A stretch of 36,610 bases of DNA from Candidatus Helarchaeota ASGARD archaeon Hel_GB_B. Lineage in GTDB: Archaea > Asgardarchaeota > Lokiarchaeia > Helarchaeales > HEL-GB-B. Below the pieces are notes generated by a model. That model was not told where the DNA came from, ran no database searches, and saw only the letters and a program-made list of their open reading frames with translations. Location of the stretch: positions 1 through 36,610 of the forward strand of contig SUPR01000030.1 of the NCBI GenBank assembly GCA_005191425.1, given 5' to 3'. A program made the position numbers and the translations under genes. Shown here piece by piece: positions 1 through 7,983 of the stretch. Position 1 is the first letter of the stretch. The number at the start of each line of letters is the position of its first letter.

Positions 1-267
1 TTAGATAATTTTATGAAATATTTCTTATTTAAATGTTTCCGTTAATATTATAAGACTTTTTTCCCAACAAAATTTAATTTTTTAATGAATATTTTATTTT
101 CAATTTTTTTAAATATTTTAACTTAATTTAATTATTAATATCGTTATTTCATTTTTAAATCTCCAAATTATCTACTATCTAAATATTATCCCAATACTAT
201 TTATATATGCAAATTAACTAAAAATCATGTTTTATTTTTTTATTAGAAAAATTTTTGAAAATATTTC
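1..267. other. AT-rich leader region, no gene seen
   Basis: This stretch is very T-rich and carries stops in all frames. I see no open frame with coding character, no tRNA-like cloverleaf and no clear repeat. Its right end supplies the promoter of the synthetase gene that follows. Confidence 0.6.
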
Positions 268-278
268 TTTTTATATTT
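268..278 (+). promoter_or_regulatory. candidate TATA box of aspS
   Basis: The run TTTTTATATTT lies about 25 to 30 bases before the region where the synthetase message would start, which is the usual archaeal TATA-to-start distance. The call rests on position and base content only; such runs are common in this AT-rich DNA. Confidence 0.35.
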
Positions 279-313
279 AGTAATTTTTTTCTTTAATGAA
301 TTAGGTGCCTTTT

Positions 314-1618
314 ATGAAGGAAAGAATATATACAAATGAAGCCATTAATTTTAAAGATGGTTCAACAGTAAAATTGCTTGGATGGATACATACTATCCGA
401 GAACTTGGCAAAATCATTTTCTGGCAACTCCGCGATGCTAAAGGTATCGTCCAAATCGTTATTATCAACCCTAAAAAAAGAGATGATATTGAATTAATTA
501 AAAAAATAAAAAATGAATTCGTCGTCGAAATCATTGGGACTATTTCTCACAATGAAAAAGCTCCAAATGGCGTTGAAATTTTACTTGAGTCCGTCAATAT
601 TATCGCGCCTGCAGTTAGTCCCTTACCATTTAGCGTCGATGATAAAACTCCAGCTAATTTCGATACCCGCCTAAAATACCGATATCTCGATATTAGAAGA
701 CTTAAAGTCCACGCTATTTTTAAAGTCAGGGGCGCTGTCATCGAAGGGGCCCGTGAATATTTTAAATCCAATGATTTCACTGAAATCCATACCCCAAAAA
801 TTATTTCGGTCGGCGCTGAAGGCGGTACTACTTTATTCCCCGTCTACTATTTCGGAAAAGAAGTTTATCTCGCTCAAAGTCCTCAATTCTATAAACAACT
901 CGCTATCCTGGGTTTTGAAAAAGTCTTTGAAATTGCACCATTCTTCAGAGCAGAAAAGTCCCGGACCAGAAGACACCTGGCTGAATCCTGGGGAATTGAT
1001 GTCGAAGTCGCCTTCGCTAATGAACAAGACCTGATGGACATTCAAGAAGACCTCCTAATTTCTATCTTTAAATACGTCAAAAAATCGTGCCCCAATGAAT
1101 TAAAATTGTATAATATTGACTTGAATATCCCCAAAAAACCATTCCCAAGGATCACTTTCCATGAAGCAGCAAAAATCGCCCTCGAACATGGAATTAAAGT
1201 AGACCTAAATTCTGACCTATCTGCTGAAGCCGAAGCAATCGTCAGGTCTAAATTTGACTCACCATTCTTTATTACTGAATTTCCTCTTAGTTGCATCGCC
1301 TTTTATTACGGACCTCATGAAAAAGACCCCTCTCTTTCCTATAAACTTGACCTCTTGTTCCCAGGTAAAAATGGACTCGAATTGAGCTCTGGAGGACGTA
1401 GGTGCACTGACCCAAATGTCTTGATCGAGCGAGCTAAAAAAGCCGGCATTAATCCCGATTCACTTGGCTGGTACCTTGAAATGTTTAAAGTCGGTGGAAT
1501 ACCACCTCACTCAGGCTTCGGTATGGGCATCGATAGACTCGTTATGATGATCCTGAGACTCCCTAATGTCCAAGAAGCTGTCCTATGCCCAAGGACTATA
1601 GATATACTTAGCCCATAA
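314..1618 (+). CDS. aspS: aspartate--tRNA ligase, archaeal type
   Basis: A class IIb aminoacyl-tRNA synthetase that charges tRNA(Asp), and possibly tRNA(Asn) if the enzyme is non-discriminating as in many archaea. An N-terminal OB-fold anticodon-binding domain (GWIHTIRELGKIIFWQLRD) covers about residues 1-100. The catalytic core has AQSPQFYKQ, motif 2 (FRAEKSRTRRHL) and motif 3 (GFGMGIDRLVMMIL) near the C terminus. The length of about 434 aa fits archaeal AspRS. Motif 2 reads like archaeal AsnRS, but AQSPQxYKQ and the IDVEVAF segment favour AspRS. An in-frame GTG at 305 is possible; I chose ATG 314 because AGGTG sits six bases upstream. The gene is monocistronic and its codons are C-rich, unlike the AT-only codon use of the next gene. 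Confidence 0.87.
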   Translation: MKERIYTNEAINFKDGSTVKLLGWIHTIRELGKIIFWQLRDAKGIVQIVIINPKKRDDIELIKKIKNEFVVEIIGTISHNEKAPNGVEILLESVNIIAPAVSPLPFSVDDKTPANFDTRLKYRYLDIRRLKVHAIFKVRGAVIEGAREYFKSNDFTEIHTPKIISVGAEGGTTLFPVYYFGKEVYLAQSPQFYKQLAILGFEKVFEIAPFFRAEKSRTRRHLAESWGIDVEVAFANEQDLMDIQEDLLISIFKYVKKSCPNELKLYNIDLNIPKKPFPRITFHEAAKIALEHGIKVDLNSDLSAEAEAIVRSKFDSPFFITEFPLSCIAFYYGPHEKDPSLSYKLDLLFPGKNGLELSSGGRRCTDPNVLIERAKKAGINPDSLGWYLEMFKVGGIPPHSGFGMGIDRLVMMILRLPNVQEAVLCPRTIDILSP

Positions 1619-1793
1619 TCATTTCACTTGATAAAAACTCTTTATTATCTATATTTAATCCTAAAAAATATTCTAAACAAAATTTAATAACCACTAAATT
1701 CCCCCGCATATCCTCTTTAATAAAATCCCTAATATAAACATCTGAAACGATCCCCCATATAAAATCTTTTTGTGTTTTAATTTTTTCAGGGTT
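1608..1793 (-). pseudogene. decayed coding fragment, family unknown
   Basis: On the minus strand a 61-codon open stretch with good protein character (FIWGIVSDVYIRDFIKED, CLEYFLGLNIDNKEF) runs to a stop inside the end of aspS, overlapping it by 11 bases. It has no proper start: a TAG lies directly upstream. A neighbouring frame carries further protein-like sequence (LFENYHFILAVDCRT), as though a frameshift separates them. I read this as the 3' remnant of a lost gene; I do not recognise the family. Confidence 0.35.
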
Positions 1794-2698
1794 CTACAAT
1801 CCACCGCTAATATAAAATGGTAATTTTCAAATAAAACGGTATAAATTAAATTCTTTATAAGTAATCGTAGATTTAAACATAAAATAAGAAGATCTTATAA
1901 AAATTATGGAGCAATTCATTGCCTTTTTAAGTATTTTCTTTACCAATTCCAGAAATTCTCACCTTGTTAAATAAAAGTTTAAAATTAATTTCTAAAAAGA
2001 CTCTGCTCTATTACCACCAAAATTGAGCAACATTTTGAGTGTACTAAATTTTTATTTAACAATATTAGATGTCATTTATTTATTTTCAAATACTATGAAA
2101 ATAATTTCCAGTATTTCACTAATATAATAATTATTATTCTTAATTGGATTGATTTAATTGAATTTTCTATGGCGTAGTTACATTTTTTTTATTTTTACAT
2201 TTTTGGACTCTCCTGTAATATTAAAGTTCATGATTTTATCAAACCTTACATCAATACATTTTTGTCCTGGTCTATGATTAATATAACATAAAAAATTGTC
2301 CCGCCAATTCTACTAAGAGTTTCATTTTTAAAAACAATATTACTGCTCCTTTTAGATGCCCATACCTACCTTTTCCACGCAAAATTATAAATATGTACTA
2401 TTATTTATTTAAATAAAGTATGTCCAGACGGACTACTGCAATTAAGCATTAATAATATGTTTTTCAAACCAATTCTACTATTTTTAAATAATTTTAAAAG
2501 GAACTGGGCCATTTTATCGATAATTTTTTGAAATATATGACTGATACCTATTTAAAATTAAGTATTCTGACCTTTTATAATAAACTTGTGATTAGACCAA
2601 TAAGAATCAGAATTCTTAAAGTATGTTTATAATAATCAAGGAATATGTAAAGAGAAATTAGTTTAAATTTATTAAAATTTAATAAAAAAGCGAATATT
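1619..2698. other. gene-free region with decayed fragments
   Basis: About 1.1 kb without an intact gene. Apart from the fragments at 1608-1793 and 2246-2365, I see short protein-like pieces on the minus strand broken by stops around 1.80-2.00 kb. I see no RNA gene, CRISPR-like repeat or terminal inverted repeat of an intact insertion sequence. The region looks like a site where a mobile element or lost genes have eroded. Confidence 0.5.
2246..2365 (-). pseudogene. possible IS6-type transposase remnant
   Basis: A 39-codon minus-strand piece reads SSNIVFKNETLSRIGG and then FYVILIIDQDKNVL, bounded by stops on both sides. The pattern resembles the first catalytic segment of IS6-family DDE transposases (a W, then DET, K/R, G, a tyrosine, then IDxDxxxL), with N in place of the first catalytic D. 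No start codon and no other catalytic segments are intact. The assignment is by remembered motif only and could be chance in so short a piece. Confidence 0.3.
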
Positions 2699-3685
2699 AT
2701 GAAAAACGATTACGATCTTTTTGTTGAGAAAAGACATTTGATTGATTATATATATCTTTTAAGAGCCTTAAAGTTATCTAAACCAGGTATTATTAAATTA
2801 TTTAAAGATCCGAAAATTACAATTTCCCATTTTAAAGATTTTGAACGAGATAAAATTGTTAAATATCTTTCAACAAAGAAAAACTATTTTAAAAATTATG
2901 AAAAAATAGAAAAATTATTTACTTTAGAATATTGCAACGAAAATTATAAAAGAATTGAAGACATGGTGAATTTTTGTGAATTGAATGATATAAAAATATA
3001 CAAAGCTTATGATAATAAAATTCCAAAAATATTTAAAAATTTAAGTGTTAATAATAGGGATTTAATTTTTATAAAAGGTAGTATTTTGGATTTAGATTTA
3101 AAGTCATATTCTATATGTGGAAGTAGAACTCCGACCCCTATTGCTCTTCAAAAGACTCGCAAAATTGCTCGATATTTGTCTTCTAATAATTTTACCTTAA
3201 TCAATGGATTCGCTAGGGGTATTGATATTGAAGCTTTTAAAGGGACTGCCGATGTAAATGGTAGATATATAGCTATTTTAGCTTCAGGTATTGAGAATAT
3301 TTATCCTCCTGAACATAAAAAATTTGTAAAATATATTGTAAATAATGGTGCATTGGTCTCTCAAAGATTAATCTGGAAGCAGGTAAATAAATTATCATTA
3401 CAAATTCGCAATAGATTATCCGCTAAACTTTCTCTTGGTACTATTTTCATCGAAGGTAATTATAAATCTGGTACAAAATGGCAGCTAAAGTTTGCTAAAG
3501 AAGCAGATAAACCAATATTTTATCTTGAACCTGAAAATTGGGACAATCCAAATTCTCATATACTTAATATCGTAAAAAATGAGGGTGGACATAAAATTAA
3601 TAAGGATTTATCTAATTTAGATGAAATTAAATCTATACTCGAGAAAAAATATCTCGATACTAATATTCATAGGAGAAATAAATAA
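2699..3685 (+). CDS. DprA/Smf-like Rossmann-fold protein
   Basis: A 328-aa protein of the DprA/Smf family, which in bacteria binds single-stranded DNA and loads RecA during transformation; archaeal roles are not established. After a helical N-terminal part (residues 1-100, possibly HhH-like around LRALKLSKPGIIKLF), the Rossmann core shows SICGSRTPTP, INGFARGIDIEAFKGT, AILASGIENIYPPEHKK, the QIRNRLSAKLS segment (family RNRxIAxLS) and a final KSGTKWQLKFAKEADKPIF strand-helix pair. These match the family motifs in order. No winged-helix C-terminal domain is seen. Codon use is markedly more AT-biased than in aspS, and the gene is flanked by gene-poor DNA, which is compatible with horizontal transfer. 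No competence genes lie nearby. Confidence 0.8.
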   Translation: MKNDYDLFVEKRHLIDYIYLLRALKLSKPGIIKLFKDPKITISHFKDFERDKIVKYLSTKKNYFKNYEKIEKLFTLEYCNENYKRIEDMVNFCELNDIKIYKAYDNKIPKIFKNLSVNNRDLIFIKGSILDLDLKSYSICGSRTPTPIALQKTRKIARYLSSNNFTLINGFARGIDIEAFKGTADVNGRYIAILASGIENIYPPEHKKFVKYIVNNGALVSQRLIWKQVNKLSLQIRNRLSAKLSLGTIFIEGNYKSGTKWQLKFAKEADKPIFYLEPENWDNPNSHILNIVKNEGGHKINKDLSNLDEIKSILEKKYLDTNIHRRNK

Positions 3686-3914
3686 AATTGGGTAAAAGTT
3701 CATGGAAATAAAATGAAATATCCACTCAATTCTACGTCATTTCGTCCTTGATATAAGTTTTTAATAAAAACATCTCAAATATGCTCTATGTAATATTTTT
3801 TTTAGAAACTTATTTTCTCTAAATTTTAGAAAATTAATTGAAATTTGTTTATCTATAATTTCTTTAGTAAAATTATTATATTTTTTTCAAATTTATTTTA
3901 TTCAGGTTTTAATT

Positions 3915-4880
3915 ATGACATACTTAATTTTTAACGGTGTTATTTTTCTTATTATAGGGATTTTTTTAATAATACTATCAAGCAATTTAGCCGTGGTGCA
4001 TTCAATAAAACTTTCTAGTGCTTTAGGAATATCTTCATTGATAGTTGGTATAGTTTTTGTAGGTATCGGGACCAATATGCCCGAAATTCTTAACTCAATC
4101 ATTTCATGTGCGTTAGGTCATGGAGATATCGATGCAGGAGATTCTATTGGGTCTGTACTAGCTCAACTAACCCTTGTTTTTGGTTTAATCCCTATCATTG
4201 GTCGCCGATTTTTTAAGATCGATAAAAAAGAAATCTTAATTATAGGTAGCTGCGTTATCCTTGCTCTTTTTCTTGTATATGCTGTAGTTGAAAAAGGCTT
4301 TTTTACCAGACTTGATGCCTTATTCTTAATTTTAAGTACACCCATCTACATGCTTATTACCAAATTGTTTTCAAGTAAAGGAACTTTGGACGACATTAAA
4401 AAAGAAACAATCGAAATTAAATATAAAGACAAAAAATCCAAAAAATTTCACTTATTTATCGCTATTTTAGGCTTTATAGGTGTTGGTGGAGGGTCTTATA
4501 TTATCATTAATTCAATTATCGAATTGTCATCCGTTCTTAATATCTACGAATATAATATCTCATTCTATATCGCTGCTATTGGGACCTCGCTTCCTGAATT
4601 ATCTGTCGATATTACCGCAATTCGTAAAAAAGAATATAAATTATTAATAGGAGACATTTTCGGAAGCTGTATTATTGACGCCAGCCTGTCAATTAGTATA
4701 GGCCAATTCTTTTTCCCACAATCTGTATCAGCTGACCTCGCTTCCACTACCATTATTTTTACTTTAATTGCATCTTCTTTGGTCATTTTTTTGCTCGTGA
4801 TCAGAGGTAAAGTTGATAGAAAATCCGGAATTATCTTTATAATTATTTATTTCTTTTCCTATTTGTTATTTTTTATTTAA
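3915..4880 (+). CDS. CaCA-family Na+/Ca2+-type cation exchanger
   Basis: A 321-aa integral membrane antiporter of the Ca2+:cation antiporter superfamily, with about ten hydrophobic segments in two inverted halves. Both signature alpha repeats are visible: GTNMPEILNSI followed by GDSIGSVLAQLTLVFG near residues 50-95, and GTSLPELSVDI followed by GDIFGSCIIDASLS near residues 222-265. A hydrophilic loop rich in K and D (KKETIEIKYKDKKSKK) separates the halves. It would exchange Ca2+ or a similar cation for Na+ or H+ across the cell membrane; the exact ion cannot be read from sequence. The ATG has AGGTT upstream as a modest ribosome site. It appears to be a single-gene unit. Confidence 0.87.
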   Translation: MTYLIFNGVIFLIIGIFLIILSSNLAVVHSIKLSSALGISSLIVGIVFVGIGTNMPEILNSIISCALGHGDIDAGDSIGSVLAQLTLVFGLIPIIGRRFFKIDKKEILIIGSCVILALFLVYAVVEKGFFTRLDALFLILSTPIYMLITKLFSSKGTLDDIKKETIEIKYKDKKSKKFHLFIAILGFIGVGGGSYIIINSIIELSSVLNIYEYNISFYIAAIGTSLPELSVDITAIRKKEYKLLIGDIFGSCIIDASLSISIGQFFFPQSVSADLASTTIIFTLIASSLVIFLLVIRGKVDRKSGIIFIIIYFFSYLLFFI

Positions 4881-5019
4881 TTTTTTATTTAATTTATAAT
4901 TTCAATAGAGTTTTAATGAAATGAATTTATTTTTTATTTTCCATCAATAAAATTACACACCCCCTCTTATTTAAATTTGTTAACCTTTTTTTTGTTGTAA
5001 TTTTGTTAAAAAAAAAATA
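4881..5019. other. AT-rich spacer, part of a 0.7-kb gene-free stretch
   Basis: The spacer between the exchanger and the surface-protein gene (4881-5598) holds only the decayed frame described at 5020-5339 and low-complexity AT-rich DNA. The far end (5340-5598) is the region 3' of the surface-protein gene and shows no further gene. Confidence 0.5.
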
Positions 5020-5339
5020 GCTGATAGATATGAATTAAAGATAGGACATGTTAAATTAGCCATTAAATATTATTCTTTAGAGATATTGGAGTTTATAAAA
5101 AAATAGGAGCAACCCCGCTGTTGATATTAATCCAATGAGTTCAAGTATTGTTAAAGCAATATAAGAATACATTAGAATATTTCAAGCATTATTATCATGG
5201 ATTTATAAAATTAGGGCTAAAATTTTCAGATTTAACAAAGATGTGGTATTATCATTCCTTAGAAGATGTTGACAACACTCTAAAAAAATTGGAAAAGAAA
5301 ATAAACGTTAAGAAATCTTTTTTAATTTCATTTTTCTAA
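5020..5339 (+). pseudogene. decayed protein gene, family unknown
   Basis: Protein-like sequence runs along the plus strand in two frames. The first reads ADRYELKIGHVKLAIKYYSL and on to an A7 run at about 5097-5103. A -1 shift there continues as KKIGATPLLILIQ, meets an in-frame TGA at 5136-5138, then stays open through QYKNTLEYFKHYYHGF to LEKKINVKK. The last 63 codons could be called as an ORF from 5148, but the frameshift and stop suggest the tail of a broken gene. The family is not recognised. A sequencing error in the A7 run would explain the shift but not the TGA. Confidence 0.4.
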
Positions 5340-5598
5340 AAGGATACAAATTTATTTATATATTAATTAGAGATAAGAATTTAAAAAAATTTGAAAATTT
5401 GGAAGATTTGTCTTTAATGTGAAAAATTTAATTTTTTAATTCAATGATTAAGCTAATTAACTCAAGTTTTTATTTAAAAAATAAAAAAAATACATATTAA
5501 ATGTATATTTATATAAATGATTAAATATTGACGTCCTTAACTTTTTGTTTATTTTATTCAACTTTATTTTGGTTTATTCTTTTTTCTCTAATTCTTAC

Positions 5599-7323
5599 TT
5601 ACTTTTTCTTTTTTCCATATTTAAAATATAATACCAATCCTACTGCAGCCGCTGATATTACAATAATTAAAATATATATCCACGTCGTTGATATTGTTTG
5701 TAATGATGCTGATTGTAAATCTACTTTTACATAATTTGTATAATTAACGTTTCCCGCCGAGTCGACCAGCCAAATGTATATAGTATGATTTCCGCTATCG
5801 AGCATATTAACTATAATTTGACTGATATTTACTCCTGCAACGTAGGTACCGTCTTTATTTGAACTTGGTGGAGAATCTACCTTATAATACACTCCTATTA
5901 TCCCTGATAAATCATTTGGGTTAGTCCAACTTATTACGAACGAATTCATATACGAAACAACTTGATTTACCTTTACGTCCGTTATCTTTCCTATGGATAT
6001 ATCTTTATAAAAATTCCATGACGGAGCTGACCCATTATTTATATTATTTAAATCGTCCCAGGCTTTGAAATATATTACGTGTAATCCTTCGGTCAATGAA
6101 TTCCAAATAGAACTCGATACCTTAAAGTTTGTGGTAACTTTATTTCCTGGATTGTCTGTGAATATTGCAGTCCAGCCAGTCGTATTAAAACCTGATGGTG
6201 TATATGAATCTATTTTATAATAAGCGTCGTCTAGTGAAAAAGAATCCGTAAAATTTACCTGGACCGTGGGCGGAGAATTGTAATAATTGCCATTCGTTAT
6301 ATTGAACGAAATAGACGGACTCGTTGTATCTATCTTAATAATTGAAGTATTACCTTGAATACCCAAGTTACCGTTAAGATTTTTTGCTCTAAATCTTATA
6401 GTATTAAATACGTCAGAGTCTTGCCCAAAAGGCACCGCATTTACTTTTGCATATAGCCACCCAGTATCTCCATTTTCTGCCAAGTTAGTACACAGTGGGT
6501 CTTCATAGACGCCATCTACTTGAGCCCAATTGTTAGGACTCACTGAACCAGTTGTCGAATAAGCGTATTGAACCGAGGAGATATTGATACCATCTTTTTC
6601 AAGACAAAATTTTGCGACGACTGTTGGAGTCTGATTTTTAGACCACCCAATTGGAGTATAAATTGAAAAAGAATCTAATTTACTATACATAACCAGAAAC
6701 GCGTCATTATTGCCTGCTCCAAAACTATAAGTTTCTCCATTAATATACACGTTATTATCCCCGTCCACTGCTACACCACAACCATCATCTTTAGCCGAAC
6801 CGCCCCAAGTTAAGTTCCACAACTGGACACCGTTTGGATTATATTTCGCCAATAATGCATCACCTCCACCACCCGCCGTATATCCATTAATATACACGTT
6901 GTTCTCCCCGTCCACCGCCACATCATAACCATAATCGCTAGACGCACCGCCCCACGTCACGTTCCATAACCGAAGTCCACTTGGATCATACTTTACCAGA
7001 AACGCGTCATCACTGCCCGCTCCAAAACTATAAGTCTCTCCACTAATATACACGTTGTTCTCACCGTCCACCACCACTCCATAACCATTATCGATAGACC
7101 AACCGCCCCACGTTGTATTATATTCCTTTAAATATAAATTATTGTCTTCTAACGTTGATAACTTAATTTTCCCATCTTTATAACTGTGACTATCATTTGG
7201 ATTATTATTGGACACTCCAGCACTCATTAAAGATTGATCATTGAAATATAGTATTGAATAGGTCGATAACATAAGTAAGATTGTAAATGCAAATATTAAA
7301 ACCTTTAAATTTTTAATTTTCAT
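5599..7323 (-). CDS. membrane-anchored SBBP beta-propeller/Ig-like surface protein
   Basis: A protein of about 574 aa predicted to lie outside the cell. It starts with a signal or anchor helix (KVLIFAFTILLMLSTYSI) and ends with a single membrane span (IYILIIVISAAAVGLVLYF) followed by a lysine-rich tail. Residues of about 70-215 hold three SBBP-type blades, each with the pattern WGG...GYGVAVDGENNVYI.G...DAFL.KYDPSG..LWN.TW. The rest looks like Ig/fibronectin-type beta domains (SPSISFNITNGNYYNSPPTV, PSFVISWTNPNDLSG-like). The longest frame begins at GTG 7332; I prefer ATG 7323, which puts MKIKNLK before the signal helix. Related proteins are frequent in Asgard genomes and likely serve in adhesion or the cell coat. 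Two of the blades are almost the same at DNA level. Confidence 0.8.
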   Translation of the reverse strand: MKIKNLKVLIFAFTILLMLSTYSILYFNDQSLMSAGVSNNNPNDSHSYKDGKIKLSTLEDNNLYLKEYNTTWGGWSIDNGYGVVVDGENNVYISGETYSFGAGSDDAFLVKYDPSGLRLWNVTWGGASSDYGYDVAVDGENNVYINGYTAGGGGDALLAKYNPNGVQLWNLTWGGSAKDDGCGVAVDGDNNVYINGETYSFGAGNNDAFLVMYSKLDSFSIYTPIGWSKNQTPTVVAKFCLEKDGINISSVQYAYSTTGSVSPNNWAQVDGVYEDPLCTNLAENGDTGWLYAKVNAVPFGQDSDVFNTIRFRAKNLNGNLGIQGNTSIIKIDTTSPSISFNITNGNYYNSPPTVQVNFTDSFSLDDAYYKIDSYTPSGFNTTGWTAIFTDNPGNKVTTNFKVSSSIWNSLTEGLHVIYFKAWDDLNNINNGSAPSWNFYKDISIGKITDVKVNQVVSYMNSFVISWTNPNDLSGIIGVYYKVDSPPSSNKDGTYVAGVNISQIIVNMLDSGNHTIYIWLVDSAGNVNYTNYVKVDLQSASLQTISTTWIYILIIVISAAAVGLVLYFKYGKKKK

Positions 7324-7983
7324 TCTTCTCACTTTACATATTATTCCTTTATTTTATATTATATTTTATATTATAATTTACCAATTTTTATATAAAAGTA
7401 CTTTCACAAATCCTATTTAATTTTTTGATTTAAATAACCATTCGATGAAATAAAGTTCTTATTTTCATTTTTTAAACCTCTTATACTTCTATTATATTAC
7501 TTCTATTTATTTCCTCTTTATATGATATTGAATGCTTTTGTAAATTCCAATACTTTTTTTGTCACAGATTCTTTTCTTTTAATTTTTTCAACTCTTTCTT
7601 TTTTTCACCTCCTTTCTATTTAGTTTAATACTAACCAACATCGACCTTCTTACCATTATCTTCCCCAATTTCCCCCTTTTTTTATCTCCTTTACAAACCC
7701 CAAAAATTCTCTTATCGCTAAATAAAAATTTAAAGTTAATTTCCAGTGAAAAAAAAGTATCCAGATGTTAAAAAATCTCTTCTACTTTTATCAAACAATT
7801 TTCTATAATAACTTCAAAAAAAGAAAAAAACGTCATTTTTTATGATATTTAATCCATCTTGTTCCATTTGTCCGATTTCTAATTGATAATAAAAACTTTT
7901 TAATAAATTTATAATGAATACCCAAATTAACCATAGAAATTTTTGAAATATTTGATGGTTTCCTTATTATTTCCCATTTTTTA
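7324..7983. other. T/C-rich intergenic region, no gene seen
   Basis: About 650 bases between two minus-strand genes. It includes the promoter of the surface-protein gene and the 3' region of the U32-like gene. A minus-strand open stretch of about 59 codons (near 7588-7765) lacks a start and convincing composition, so I do not call it. Confidence 0.5.

Noticed and set aside
1788-1800. GGGTTCTACAATCC resembling a tRNA T-arm
   Set aside because: The loop is too long and no acceptor, D or anticodon arms can be drawn around it.
1967-2000. Similarity of about 30 AT-rich bases to 7720-7750 (TAAATAAAA.TTTAAA.TTAATTTC)
   Set aside because: Low-complexity composition makes this likely by chance; the surrounding sequence does not align, so a shared mobile element is not supported.
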